In this document: positions 49,329 to 62,365 of the stretch, one piece after another
How the letters are laid out: every line of letters starts with the position of its first letter
How positions within the stretch are numbered: position 1 is the stretch's first letter
Position numbers and translations under genes: made by a program
DNA from: Neospora caninum Liverpool
Lineage: Eukaryota; Apicomplexa; Conoidasida; Eucoccidiorida; Sarcocystidae
Direction: 5' to 3'
Assembly (NCBI RefSeq): GCF_000208865.1
Contig: NC_018390.1
Span: forward strand, 4,048,270-4,112,269
DNA length: 64,000 nucleotides
The notes under the pieces: model-generated
Database searches by the model: none
What the model was told of the DNA's origin: nothing
Seen by the model: only the letters and a program-made list of their open reading frames with translations

Positions 49329-51641
49329 CTTTGCCTCTCTTCTTCTCCGGTTCCCTTGCGGTGCCGCCCTGGCCCTTTGCTCCTCTCAAGCCGCAGAGCA
49401 ATTGCCGGCCCGCCTCTTGGGTCTCCGAGTCCCTGTCCCCTTACTTCTCTATTCTCCTTCTCTCTATGCCACAAGCTGCGTTAGTATCGTGGCGAATCCT
49501 CGGCGGTTATGAAACTTTCCTTTTAGAGGCGAAGGACCGGCGGCGAGAAATTGGCCTTCCTCCCGCAGACAGGAAGGGACGCGGCGTCCGCGTAACGGAT
49601 CTGCACGCGGAAAAGAGAACGAGCGAGAGCACGAGGCGAGAGGAAAAAACGGAAAAAAAGGACAGTTTGGGGTTTCCCTGTGCTCACAAGGAAAGGCGTG
49701 AGGAAAGGAAAAACAGCCTGCACGTCGCAGTCTCGTACCCAAGAAGAGAAGGGACGAGAGAAGAAAGGAAGAGGAAGAGAGAGAAGAAAGGAAGGGGAAG
49801 AGAGAGAAGAAAGGAAGAGGAAGAGGAAGAAGAAGATGAGTAGAGAAGAAGACGATGAGTTGAGAAGACGACGATGAGTAGAGAAGAAGACGATGACTAG
49901 AGTAGACGATGACGAGAGATGGCGAGACGAATGACAACGAACGCTTAGACAGAACTTGCGGCCGATGTATCTTCGAGGGGTGTTCGCTGGAGAGACGAGA
50001 AGGACCGCGAGAGAGAACAGCGGCTTGGAGGAGCAAAAAGGAAGCAGCCCTTTTCGCCGCCTGATCGACGAGTGCGCGGCGGGCCTCTCCTTCTCTCTCT
50101 TCTCGCGTTTCCCTCTCTCTCGCTCTGTCTCCTGACTCGGTTTTCCAGCTGTCCAAACAGGCACCGAGTTTGCGCTTGAAAAGGCGGCCTTGTCGCCTTC
50201 TTCGCTGCTCAGGTTTCCCAGCCTCGCCAGTTTTTTCTCGTCTCTCTGCACAGCTCTCGGCCTTTTTCGTCGCCTCTCGCCATCCTCGTTTCTACAGTCG
50301 CCAGAAAACTCGGCGCGCGTCGCGGAGAGACGGCGGCCGAGACAGAGCAGCTGACGCTCTCTCTCCTCTCTCTCGCTCCAAAAGCGGACCTGGAAACGCG
50401 GAGATGATCCTCAGCCGTTCCGCCAGGCGCGAGCGCTTTCGCGGGTCCAGCCTGCGTTCAAAAACGACCGGAAAGCGACAAAACCTCACAGGGCTTGCGC
50501 GCTCGGCCTCGTGTGCGTGGAAGACGCGAGAGCCGTGGACTGGGCGTTTCCCCGTGAAACGGTTTTTTTCATGAACATGCAAAGATCGCTGGTCCTCGCC
50601 GAGCTCGCGACCGGTCGATATGCTCTCTGCCCGTGTGCACGGCTAAAAGAAGGAGAGCGAGGTGGTGACCACGGATGTGCGAACGGAGCGCGGCGAGAAC
50701 AGAGGGGAAGACGGAGAGGAAGAGGAGACGAGCTTTACAGCGCTTAAAACCAACGCGAAACACATCGGAAAGGAACAAAACCAGGCGCGTTTCCGCGGTG
50801 ATCCGCGCGAGGCGAGAGAGCGCGCACAGGAGCCGAGAGAGGTTCCAGCCTTGCCGTGTCGCGCCAGTGGCTGGTTTGAGAGCGCGACGTCTAATCTTTT
50901 TTTCACGTTTGTCGGCTGCTCGCAAGGGGGGTGCGCATGCACCTCAAAAAAGCGCGAGGACGCGACGGCTCTCTCGCAGTTTTCTCGGCCAAAAGCGACG
51001 AGTCTTGGAAGACAGAGGGGCAGCTGTGAGGCGAAAAGACAGTTTTCCGAAAGCCCGGTCTCTCTCTCGCGGATAGGGCCCAGTTCCTCGTCAAACAGTC
51101 TCTGGCGCGAGCAGCCTCTCTCTCGCGCGTGAATCTGCGAGGCACAGCGAACTCCCGCGCGTCTATCCTTTTTCTTTTTCGGGAAACGCCTCTCCACACA
51201 AGACACACACTCGGACGCGAGAGCGGCAGTCTCTCAATCCACACACAGACTGCGACCGCGCACAGAAAAACCCCGCTCGCGCTGGGGCGCTCCTGTGTCT
51301 TCTCGGTCTCAGTTTCGCGGTTTGCGGCTGCTCGATTCCTTTGTTTCACAAATTCGCTCCTTCGTCTCACGAGCATTCCTCGACTGCTTCTCGCCGGCCC
51401 AGGTTTTCTCTCCCGTCGTTTCGTCTCTCCCCCTCCTTCTCTCGCTTGTCTCGCTGTCTCGCGTTTCTCTCCTCTCGCTGGCCGATCTTCTTCCGCCCTC
51501 CGCCCCGTAAGCCGGTCTCTCTTTTGCTTTGCTGTTCTTCTGTCCCTCTCGGAACGGGCGCGTGCCCCGGCGTTGCCTCGTCTGGTGTCGTGTCTCTCCC
51601 CGCTGCTCTCCCGTCTTTTTTTGCTGGCTTCGCGCGGCTCT
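49329..51641. other. Divergent intergenic region, SART3 / PSMD3
   Basis: Bidirectional promoter region between two divergently transcribed genes. It contains a purine-rich minisatellite (about 49739-49905) and high GC sequence rich in CGCG near 50.9-51.3 kb. The long plus-strand frame before 51642 is in frame with the PSMD3 ATG but has no conserved content and is taken as 5' UTR. Confidence 0.55.
49739..49905. repeat. GAA/GAGGA minisatellite
   Basis: Units close to AGAGAGAAGAAAGGAAG repeated three to four times, then GAAGAAGACGATGAG-type units. Strand-asymmetric purine tract. Confidence 0.9.
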
Positions 51642-54600
51642 ATGGCGAAGGACGCCGCGACTGCGCCCGCTTCGCGAGGCGAGAACGCACCTTCCTCGGA
51701 GAAGAAGTCTCCGGCGCCTTCCCCGCTGCTGAGTCTCTGCCTCGCCCTCGAGCAGCTACGCCAGGGCGTTGAGCAGCAAGACGACCGGCCGATCACGCGC
51801 ATGTTTCGGCAATTCAAGACGCTCCGCACCGCCTGCAGTCCGCAGATTTTGCTCCTCGTCTCTTCGCGTCTCCTCTGGGACGCCGACCTCTCCTCGCCTG
51901 CGAGTCCAGACGCTGACAAAGCTGCCCCAGGCTCGCCCCCAAAGAGCTCCGATGCACCACCTGCGAGACAAGACGAGGCGACGCTCGCCTTCTGGAAGGC
52001 CATGAAGGACGCCCTCGAGGCCTCCGTCTCCGAGGAACGCAGCCAGGCGATGGACGTCGATGAAACGGTACAAACGCGGGAAAAGGCGTGCATGCGCCCA
52101 GCCCCCTTTAGGTTCCTTTGCAGCGCCGCTCAAAAAGCAAGTGGAGGGCCAAGACGGACACCCCTGGGCCTGTGCCGAGAATGGCACAGACAGGCAACCC
52201 TTCCGATGCAAACACTGCATCTTCTTCTTTCTGCACTCTTGTTCTCCTGTTCTCTCTCCTGCTGCCGTTCTGTTGTCCTCTCTCTCGTGTTCTCTTTCTT
52301 ATTCTGTCGTCTCTCCTCTCTGCTCCCTCTCTTGTTCTCTCCCTTGTTAGCCCTCGCGCTTTCTCTCGTGGTCTCTCTCTCCCTTGTTCGTTATCTGGTC
52401 CTCTTTCGGTCTCCTGTGTTCTCTCTCCTGTCTTCTCTCTCTTGTTTTCTTTTTCTCTCCCTCGTGTTCTCTCTCTTTTGCGGCCTCGTTTGTTCTCTTG
52501 TTCTTCATCCCTGTCGTCCTCTCTTCCAGTTGTTTTTTCTCTCTTCACGCGTTTCGTGCTTCCGTCTCTCGCTCTCCGCTCTGTTCTTTGCAGCCGGCCG
52601 CGCCTTTCCCTCTCGCTGCTCGGGAGTTCGCCTTCTGCTCGAGCGAGGTGGAGACGCTCCTGGCGCTCTTGCTCCTCGTGCGCCTGATCGACTCGCGCCG
52701 CTACGCCCCCGCGGTGGACTTCGGAGACCGGTTGGTTGACCGCCTTCTGGGATCGACGGGCGTGGACGAGCCGCCCTCCGCTTCGCCCGACTTGCCCCGA
52801 AGAAGAAAACGCCTCGACTTCATTGGCGCAAAATGCATCTTCTACTGGTACAGGGCGCGAGAGCTCAGCCAGTCCCTCAACCAAACCGTCCGAGCGTAAG
52901 TAAAAAGTTCCCCGAAACTTCACACAGACACACCTTTCCACATAAGGAGACAAAGAGAAATGCAGAGATACATATTTATATATAAATATATCTATCCATA
53001 TATCTATCTATATATATATATATATATGCATGGAGGAGGTAGTCCTAGGTGTTATTGGATAGGCATATACGGCTGCCACATGTGGGGCTTTAAATGGGGG
53101 CGTTTTGGATAAACAGATTCTGTTGATTCGCTGATGTGTTTTCGGCTGTCCACTGCTCTTCTGCGAGAGAGTCTCTGAAGCCGGAAGCCGTTCAAAATGC
53201 TGACCAGTTCACGCATCTACCTGTGTATGTTTACGTAGACACGTTTCCACCGACATCTGTGTAGCTGTCTTCAGCTGTATCTGTCGATCTCTGCATAAAT
53301 ACACTAACACATTTAAGTTGGATTCTCTGTAGAGATCTGTTCTCCCGATCGTTGTCGATCTGTCTGTATCTCTATGTCTCTGCATTTGCATATGTACGTC
53401 TACCTAAGCGTCGGCCGCCGTTTCTCTGAATCGTGTTCAGAGAGTCGCAAAGGACGAGCCGTAGACGCTTCGGCTTCGTGTCTCTGCGAGGGAAAAAGAG
53501 AAACGGTGGCAGTTTGTCCCGACAGTGAGGTCTGTCGCCAGCGAAGAGAGAGTGGGCATGGCGTGGATCTCTCGTGGGTTTGCAGAAAACTTCTCTCTGC
53601 ATACACGGTCGCAAGTGTCCAGCACGACACCATGTCTCAAGCGACGGTGTTGAATCTTCTACTCCGAAATTACATTTCCTGCAACCAGTACGAACTCGCT
53701 CTGAAACTCGTAAGTGCCTCCCTTTTTCTCCTGACGCTTTTGGAGCGGGGTCTCGGAACTTGGGGAATCCCGGACGGCTCCCCGTTTCCGATTTGCCTCT
53801 CCATATCTCGCTTTCTGTTCCGATATTCCATGCTCGTGCAGAGCGCTTCTGTCTCCTGTCGCGGGCTCGCGCGCTGTGTCTCTGGCCGCGTGCAACGAAT
53901 GCGTTCCTCTGGACATACATCTGAAGTCGGCTGCGTCGCCAACGCCGTTCCGGGTTCTGGTGACTGCCTGCACCATTGGGTGGGATGCATGGATGCGTAC
54001 AGTCGCCAAGTTTTGCAGACAGTTGCGTGGATGCCTGTGGATGCGTGCCTGTTGACGATTGCGGGAAGGTTTTTCTCGCGTCGTTCTTTTTGTTTCACTC
54101 TGTGGCGTGCTTGGAGGAAACGCCAAATCGGGGCTGGCGGTCGTCGTTGCTTCGGCTTCTCTACTTTGTTTTCTCGCGCCTTTGTCTTCTCTGCGTAGAA
54201 TTCCAAGGCATGCTTCCCCGAGAATCTCCGCTCGAACGCGCAGCAGGCTCGCCACCTGTACTACCTGGGTGAGATTTGTTCGTGGCTTAGCGGAAGCCGT
54301 GAGAGACGGCGAAAACTCCTTCAAAGCGCGCCTCGCGTGTTTTCAGATTTTCTCAGTCGCGATAAAGGAGGAACGGAGTTTTGAAGTGATCCTAGCCCTG
54401 GGTTCTTACGTCGCGTCGGACGGAGAAGAAGCGGCGGGAAAGCGGAGTGATTCGCGCGCGTCTTCTCTCAGTTGGCGGGTTCTCATCTTCCTTGCACCAC
54501 GCCGCTTCGGTCTCTTCGGTCTCCGTTGCTCATTGAGAAAGCGAGCACGAGAGAACGTTTTTTCCGCACGGCCTTTGCTTCTCGCCGTCCTCGTTTTCTC

Positions 54601-57062
54601 CATGCCTTTTTTCTGCCTCTTCCACCTTTTCATTTTTCCAGGATCTATTCAGGCTGTGCGCCTCGAATATAGTGCGGCCTTCGCCAAGCTCCAAATGGCT
54701 CTCCGCAAGGCCCCTCAGCAGCCGCGCGTCGCTGCCGGCTTCCGCTTAGCGGTGAGGGAACAATCTCTGCAACCATATATAAGGGAGTTAGTCCCGAACA
54801 AGGCTGTGTCCTTGCACCCTGTCTCTTTCTTCTCTCTTCTTTGCATCTGTGCATGTGCGGGAAACTCGCACTGCCGGCTTCGCACGAGAAACATGAAAGG
54901 CACAATCGCACTTGGATCCGGCAAACAAAGACATTTGGGTGTGTGGTCCGACCACCCGAAGAAGCACAAACAGCAAACGCAGGGTACACAAACGAGACAA
55001 CTTGGGCGCGCTGCCGTTCTCTCTCCTCTCTCTCGTTTTCTCTCCTCTCTCCCGTTTTCTCTCCTCTCTCTCGTTCTCTCTTCTCTCTCTCTTCGCTCTC
55101 GCTGTTCCTCTCTGGTAGAAGCATGCAACGAGTATGACCTGAGGAGGGATTGCAGAAGAGGAAGCGTGTGTCTCTTTGTCTCCGTTGCCTGTGTCCCTCA
55201 CTCTCCTGGGGGGTTTCGAGCCTCTCCGTACGTCTTTTGAGAGAGACGGACCGCTTCATTCGGGCGTCATTTCCCCGACGATTGTGGGCGAGTCTCTCAG
55301 GAGCGGACCTGGCGGCGCGTGCAGTTCGTTTTTCTCCGCTTTTTCGGTCTGCGCACAGGTGCTGAAGAAAGCGATCGTCGTAGAACTGTTGATGGGAGAC
55401 ATCCCGGAGAGGGCTATCTTCAGCCGCAAAGAGACGCGCGCCGCTCTCTTGCCGTACAAACACATTGTGCTGGTGAGGCGCGAAACGGCAGTCGACCATT
55501 CTGTGTAGATGGTGTACAGACACAGCAGCATGCGTCAATAAGTGGGCATGAATGCAGGCGCGTGAATAAACCTAGACATACGTGCAGAGCGCGGAGCAAA
55601 GAACTATATATATAGACAAATCTATACCATTTTTTGTGGTTTCAATTCTCTCTTTCTTAGGCAGTGCGGAGCGGCGATTTGCATGCGTTTGCGCGCGTCA
55701 TGTCCGACTTTGAGAAAGCATTCATTAAGGACGGGACGCTCTTCCTCATTCGGCGACTTCACCACAACGTCATTCGCGCCGGTCTGCGTCTCATCTCTCT
55801 CTCCTACTCTCGCATCTCGCTGGTGAGCTCTACTTTCTAGTGCGCAAGAGGAAGTTGGCGCCTCTGCGCTCTCAACGCTTCGTCCGAAAACACCTTCTCC
55901 AAGAACCTGCAGGATGAAGAGAAGCTTTTCAAATCTTTTTCGCATGCCGCCAAGGCGGCCTAGGCAGTCTCGCCAACGAAGAGAAAACGGGAGAGAGAAA
56001 CTTGGCGCCTCGGTCCCTCTCGTCACTTCTCGGATGGTCGGCGAACTAGCCGTCCTTAGACTGGAGGGGAGGTCAGAGAGAAAGGGAAAGGGAGAGAGGC
56101 AAACGGGAGAGATAAAGCAAAGGAGCGGGATGTGCGTTTTGCCTTTTTGGTGCAGGAAGACGTCGCGCAGAAACTCGGGCTCGACAGCGCAACTTCTGCG
56201 GAGAACATCGTGGCGAAGGCGATCCTCGACGGCGTGATTGAAGCGACGATTGACCACGAGAAAAAATATGTTGAATCCAAGGTGGGGAGCAGAAGGCGAT
56301 GATTTGTGTCTTTCTCCGGAGCCCATCATCGGATTTACGCCGAGATCTCAAAGTCCACGCTTTCAACTCTTTCCGCGATCGATGCACACGCAAAGCAGTG
56401 TAATGGAAGCGCAGGGCTCTCAATCCAGAGAGACACACATCCTTCGTGGCGCATTTTTTCTCGTTTTGCCCCTCTTTCCCCTCCAGGCGAGCGTCGCAAT
56501 CTACTCGTCGACGGAGCCGCAAAAAGCCTTCAACAAGCGCATCACTTTCTGTCTCCAGCTCCACACAGACGCCGTTAAGGTTCGTGCTTCACAGGAGACG
56601 AAACAAAAGAGGTGGAAAGCGTTTCGGAGCTGTCGAACCCATGGGCCTTGTCTGCGGCAAATCTTTACCTTCTGCACGCTGCCCGACACCGACGGCCGCG
56701 TCTGCGTGGCCCAGTCTGTTTTTCCTGTCCGTGTGCATGCGTTTGTGTCTAGAATTGCGGCTTCGCACCGAGACCTACATATGTGCATGCAACCCAGTGC
56801 CAGCATGTGTGTATCCGTTGCCGTTCCTGTGATCCTTTCCGATTTTCGGCCCAACCCAGGCGATGCAATATCCCGAGGCGGAGGAGACTCAAGGACGCGG
56901 CAACGACGACGCCGATGAGCGGCGCAAAGCCCTGCAGGAGGAGATGGCGCGGGTGAGTGCGGACGTTCAGAAAGCAAATGGGCGCCAGAGAAGCAAAACT
57001 CGTTCAGCCTCTTCAGTCGACTTGCGGTGCACAAAATATATACCCGCACCTATATGCACACT

Positions 57063-57103
<41 letters not shown>

Positions 57104-57339
57104 GGATAAGTGTGGATGTGTCTCCAGATGCAGCAGTTTGTGCGTATCGATCTGCATGGATTTGTGTGGTGTCGTGTGTGACTGGTGCGTTTGTTCATGA
57201 GGGCGAGGATGTATACATGCGCTCCGTGTTTTGTTTCGGGAGGGTTTTTTATCTTTTTGCGTCGCCTGGGCTCGTCTCGCGACTTTCTGCGCAGGTGGAG
57301 GATGAGGAGTTGGATGATGACGACTCGGACATGCTGTAG
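51642..57339 (+). CDS. PSMD3: 26S proteasome regulatory subunit RPN3 (PSMD3)
   Basis: Eleven exons: 51642-52067, 52594-52895, 53586-53709, 54199-54268, 54642-54751, 55359-55472, 55661-55822, 56156-56281, 56487-56579, 56860-56952 and 57295-57339; phases agree and give 554 residues (human 534). The N-terminal helical repeats include [20 protein letters not shown] and [20 protein letters not shown]. Exon 3 has [20 protein letters not shown], exon 5 [20 protein letters not shown], exon 6 [15 protein letters not shown]. The PCI domain lies about residues 320-480, with [40 protein letters not shown] and [15 protein letters not shown]. The acidic end is [13 protein letters not shown]3 is a scaffold of the 19S lid. 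Intron 1 (about 52.2-52.56 kb) is a CT-rich tract in which all plus frames stay open, so it can be mistaken for coding. The ATG at 51642 opens a Lys/Ala/Pro leader longer than usual. Confidence 0.97.
52215..52560 (+). repeat. Pyrimidine-rich (CTCTCT/GTTCTCT) intron tract
   Basis: Low-complexity tract in PSMD3 intron 1 with repeated TTCTCTCT and CTCTCTTG units; no coding evidence. Confidence 0.85.
52976..53030. repeat. TA/TATC microsatellite in PSMD3 intron 2
   Basis: Short TATATA and TATCTA run inside the second intron. Confidence 0.8.
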
Positions 57340-58803
57340 AAGACACGAGAAACGTGGGGAGGGAAGAGGCATCTAGGAAAGGCCTCAGGGTAGGCGCCAC
57401 GTTGGGCGTGCCCGCGGTCTTTCTCCGAGATGAGGGATCTCTGGAGAGTGCGGCAGTCGCCGGCCTAAAACGAGAGAATGTGAGAAGGGACAGTTTTCCA
57501 CGGTCTGTAAATAGGTTACAGATGGAAGGGGCTCGGGAGGGAAGAGCAGAAACGAGCGAGTGCTTGGTGATCTCGTGTCTGCGGTCCTGTCGACGAACAG
57601 GAACGTTTAACTGGAGATACCGAGATGACGTTCCGAGAGAGAGAGTGTCCCTGCGCCTGCTGTAGACCGTATTGTGGGTGTGCATGCACCCAGTGCGTAC
57701 CTTTATTTTTTGAAGAAAATATCGTGAATTCAAGCAACCCCAACAAATGTGCCTGACTGGCTAGCCGCTGCCAAAAAGACTGCCACAACAAACCCAAGTC
57801 TGAGGCCATCAAGGCGTGTGGACTCTCCCCGAAAGCGACGCAATGGTACTCGGAGTTGCGGCACTGTTAGAACTTGTCGTGAGAGCGTGGAGAGTAAACA
57901 GCACGTCTTTCCGTGTGCAGGGAGAAGTCGATCAAACTTACCAGCGTTCGAGGTCTATGAATGAAGGCAGAGAGGGACTTCACACGGAACGACTCGAGCC
58001 TCAGAGTGGAACTCACACGGTTCCAGTCGTACTTGGAGCACGCGCGCTCCAAAAGTTCGGATTCAGTGAAATTCAGATAGGAGACGCCTGGTAATCTTAT
58101 CCACTAGCTTTTTGCGGGCCCAAAGATCCGGGTACGCCTCAACTCTCAGTCGTCCAGAAACAGCAGGACTTTCGGTTCCAGGAGTTTCTCCTGTTTCACA
58201 CCTCAGGACTGGCCTACAGGTGTTCCTCCAGATCGGCCCCGCTCCGTGTCAAGCGGCGCAAATGTACAACACACGTTTTCCCCATACCCTTCGACCACAC
58301 GCCTCTTTTTTGTGGTTTTCCCATTCTTTGCGCGCCTAGCCTTAAAAGTAGGAGTTGTGCAGTCTACAGGCGGTCTACGGCATGGGCTGCCGGTGCATGT
58401 CGACTGTTGTGCGTTCGCCTGTTTTATAAACGCTAATATGTTTAGCAAAACAAATAATTACACCACAAGTAATTCCTTCTGTAGTGTCGGTAGTTCTTTC
58501 ATGTAGAAATCCTTCCAGCTTTTCCAATCCGGACCGGCTCTAAGCAATCCCGCCCTCGGGAAAGCTGTGGCTGTACCTAAAGCTGAACTACGAAAATCAC
58601 GTTCATCGACGAGTGCCGACCCACGTATGTCGTGGCAAGGAAGATTCCTTCCGCAACGAATTCGATGAAACGAAACGTTAAAAACCCGAGTTTAGACCGG
58701 GGCTGAAAGATCCTGAAATCCGTGCCGCAAATTGAAACTGGAACCGAAGTAGAAGACAGTCTCAACGGAACCTTGTGTGGCGTCCCGATTTCCCCTGATA
58801 GCG
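57340..58803. other. Intergenic region after PSMD3
   Basis: No supported exon. Probably the PSMD3 3' UTR followed by the promoter of the small plus-strand gene at 58804. Confidence 0.5.
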
Positions 58804-59287
58804 ATGGTCGAGGTCCTCCCAGAGCTTCTCTCAGGTGCAAAGACCGTTTTGTATGGCGATTTCAAGGTAACTGTTTTCCCACGACTCCTGCTCTCTATAC
58901 CCAGGGTCTATCGTTCCGGTGGCAGGCTCAGACGGACACTGGGTTGGCTCCGGATTCGATTCCGGCTCTTGGCCTCGAGGCTCTGCCAAGAAGATCCTCG
59001 CCATCGGAAGACTCCATGTTTTTTATACCTGAACGAAACACGACAGTTTATCGCATGTCTTTGCCTCTTCGCTCTTCGCTCGCGTTCTTTTCAAGCAGGG
59101 ACAGCCGTACGGCTTCAAAAACCTGTTCTGGTGTCGGTTGAAGCAACTCTGTCTTCCGAGGTACAAACCGTGTGGCGATGTGCAGTTAGGGTCTATATTT
59201 CTTTGCCTTCCTCTCAGTTTTCCGTAAGCTCGCAGGCTGTACAGAATGACAAGAGAGGCGTTGCGGATGCGGCTACAGGGGCTGTGA
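58804..59287 (+). CDS. Putative 58-residue protein, three exons, unrecognised
   Basis: Exons 58804-58866, 59099-59160 and 59236-59287 join with GT-AG introns (AAG|GTAACT, GAG|GTACAA; acceptors AAGCAG and TCGCAG) and consistent phase. The product starts MVEVLPELLSGAKTVLYGDF, continues with KGQPYGFKNLFWCRLKQLC and ends TREALRMRLQGL. It is basic with an aromatic centre and no clear membrane span. I recognise no family; small basic proteins of this size are common among organellar complex subunits, but that is only a thought. It is too short and split to appear in ORF scans. Three in-phase junctions in 480 bases make chance less likely but do not exclude it. Confidence 0.5.
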
Positions 59288-60917
59288 ATACGGGGACATG
59301 CAGTTCACCTGCTTTTTGTCACCTGAGAGCATTCCCATACGTTGTAATTCATAGGAATTATTCTAGAAGTCACCAGGCATTTTGTCACCGCAGCAAACAG
59401 GAAACGTGGAAGGAAAGTGGAGCCGTATGATGGCTAAGGTTAAGCGAAATGCGATCTTCCCGGGTTCCGGAAGGACACGTGTAGCGTGTGTCTTCGCCTG
59501 CTTGCTGACGACTTCAGCCCGGTAAATACCCCGATTTCCACTCGCCATTTCGTGTTTTGAAAGAACAGTCGCATGCGCTGGCTTAAGGGTCACACGTGGG
59601 ACCAAAGGAGGGTGTCGAGAACAAGAAAAGAACGGTTGTTCTGTTCAGCGGTTGGGCGTCGCGACTCTCTGGGAAGGCATGTAAGTCCACACGCGGTCCT
59701 CACCGTCTACAAACACGCAAGTGTGGTCAGGATTTTTCAGTGCTCTTCGCGTCTCTCAAGATCACTCTCCCCAGTTGCCAACTGTTTCTCTCAAATGGAA
59801 ACAAGCGACGCGCCCTCTCTGAGGGAAACAGGTCGTGTGCACAAGCTTCTCTTCACGAAGAAAGGTTAGTCCGTGGGGGCCCACGGCGTCGCGCGGCCTC
59901 TCTCGCTCACCGTCAGGAGCGGGCTCTGTGCCGCCTCTCTCTGAAAAAAGTGAACGCGCACAGATTCGGGGTTTGGTGATGAGATAATGCAGGCGCTGTG
60001 GTGCCGGAAAGAACGCGAAGGTAATTTCTCTGGAAGGAAAGGGGCGCAACCGGAGGTTTTCGGACCTTAGGGGGGCTTTCTGCAGGCAACCTACGCGGTT
60101 GCGTTCCTGAAGCAGAAATCAGACAGGCCTTTAGACGAGAAGACACGAAAGCACACGGACGGAGCACGAAGAAACGAACTGACAGAAGACCTCAAAATCG
60201 GTGTCTCACAAAAAAGTCGACAACAGCCCGTCTAGAACCTATTTGTAGAGGCAGAAACACGTAAGCACATCTTCGTGTATCTGTAAGGAGAGGTACGTGA
60301 AGTGAGACGGCGATATGTCGTCATGGCAGGCAAGTCCTTCGATATACGGATATATACGTATAAAATGAACGGATTCGTCACTCGAGCCGCAAAAAACGAG
60401 TGAAAGCAGTTCTCAGCTGGCATGCCTTCGAGGAATGCACGGCACTGAATCAGTCCCAAACTGCTCGACAGTGACATCTACCATCTGTGTCTAAAATTCT
60501 ATATCTATCTACATCTCAAAAACACGTGAGTACATATCTGTCTCTTCCTGTATGCATTTAAGCGCCACAGACACCAGCTTGTGATAGTGGGACTTGGCAG
60601 AGAGCTCGGTCGGGAGTTCTTCGCGGAGACGAACTCTGGCGCGCCACGCCCAAACGTGGGGGAATCTCAGGTTGCATAGACTCAACCTGATCTATTTCCT
60701 GGACCTTTTTGTGTGCAGAGGCGTGCACTTCTGGGCATTCGTGTGTCTTTCTCGCTCCTGCAGAACGGCCGAAAAACATTCGCGTCGCCACCGAAAGTGC
60801 TCCCCCCCCGGCGAAACGGCGGCGTCGACGATTTTAGGGTTGTCGAACTCTATCCGCTCGCTTCTCCAGCTTCTTCCTCGGAATCACCTGCTTGCCTCTT
60901 CTCGGTGTTCTTCCAGA
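59288..60917. other. Region between two small plus-strand genes
   Basis: No supported exon. Frames near 60.6-60.9 kb are open on both strands (including a minus frame with EIDILEEHREEAS), but I could not extend them into a gene model. Confidence 0.45.
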
Positions 60918-62365
60918 ATGTCGATTTCTTTTGAAAGCATCACATTCCCTTCCTCGCTTAAACCAGGCACGGACCGGGAGGCCACCTCGGCACACCAGGA
61001 GCTACGCAGGCAGCTACAGACGCATCGGCCTCTGTGAGGAAAGGAAGACTGGGAAAGCAAAACGGAGCAAAGAGCGCCACACAAGATGGTATAAGGAGGA
61101 ACGGTTTATGCGTGTGGAAGAGAGATCCAAACTGGCGAGGGCGTGCGCTCCCAAGAAGTCCAGAAACGCGTTCACCGGCGTTTTTGGTCTTCGTTTTCCA
61201 GTGTTTCGTAATGGAGAAAGGAAACAGAAGCTGCGGCGGAGAAGGGGAGCAGATGTCGCGAATGAGAGACACAAAAAGGGACAAAGCCGCAGGACTACAT
61301 CGTAGAAAAATCCATAACGAGATAGGCACAGACACAAAGCCATACACATATCCCGAGGTATATCCGTATATATGCATTATAAGTTTTTTTGTTATGGAAA
61401 AGATAGGCAGAGGCTGTAGCTAGTCGAGCGGGAGCAGACACACAGAGTTGAATACAGTTAGAGGTGGGGCACTCACAACGGGTCAGTCGATGGGAGGAGA
61501 TGCTTGAAATCTCCTCAAAAACAAAGATATCTACAGAACCTTGAAGACGAAGGAGATCCATATATCCACTTCACTCACGTATCCATATACGTACATAAGT
61601 ATATATATATATATAGATAGAGAGAGAGAGAACGTTATATATTTGCATATTCAAATTGGTGTGCGTTGGACAGAGTGGTGTGTCTCCTTGTTTCAGGCCT
61701 CCACCATCCCAGCTCTTTTTTCTGACAGAGTACAGTCGCATGGACGGTATGTGGCGGCTTACGAACGCCCCAAGAGCAGACAGCGCAGACGTGCCTTCAA
61801 TCGGCGAAGCGTTGGCCCGTGCGAGTGAGCGGAAGATCCAACCCCCGAAGGTTTTTGTGACGCTCGACGACTGCCCCATCCTGCATGCGAAGGCCAGAGA
61901 AGCCCTTGCAGCTCGAGACGCATGCGCGGGAACGTAGGTTTGGTGGCCCAGCAGACACTGCAAAGCGAGAGAAACCAGCACGCACCTGCGCCTGCCTCGA
62001 CAGATGTCAGTCTCGGCCCGCTTCCTCTCTCTCTCTACACCATCATATCTATATCTATATACCTATATCTATATATCTATATCTATATATACATGTATGC
62101 ATACAATTTTTCGGCACAGAGATGCACATATAAATATACATATAGATACGCATGTGCGTGTTCGACATGCCTCTCTCTATATTTGTTAATCCTGGTGTCT
62201 TGGTGAGAGACGTGAGGGGAGAAAGGCGGCTTGGGCTTTCGCCCAAAAAGGCGCGAGGCGGGGTTCCGAGAGAGATCCCCGACGGCGCTCGGCGCCTCGG
62301 CGTTTTCTCGCGCGACCTGTTTTAGAGTGCAAATGCGTGAAGGCGAGGTGTACCCACAGGAGTGA
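60918..62365 (+). CDS. Putative 130-residue protein, three exons, unrecognised
   Basis: Exons 60918-61033, 61697-61933 and 62326-62365 join in phase (393 bases). The start MSISFESITFPSSLKPG lies just after a TTCCAGA context. Exon 1 ends in a charged helix (SAHQELRRQLQTHRPL). Exon 2 gives SQLFFLTEYSRMDGMWRL, then IGEALARASERKIQPPKVFV, then TLDDCPILHAKAREALAARD. Exon 3 adds VQMREGEVYPQE and a stop. The donors are CT|GTGAGG and AC|GTAGGT; the acceptors are TTTCAG and TTTTAG. No family is recognised. The composition is protein-like and differs from the random frames around it. An alternative frame of exon 2 (STIPALFSDRVQSHGRYV) is open but would not join exon 3. Confidence 0.52.
61600..61632 (+). 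repeat. TA/GA microsatellite
   Basis: TATATATATATAGATAGAGAGAGAGAG run inside the first intron of the 130-residue gene model. Confidence 0.8.

Noticed and set aside
52108..52953. Long minus-strand Arg/Glu-rich frame
   Set aside because: Complement of the CT-rich PSMD3 intron 1 and exon 2.
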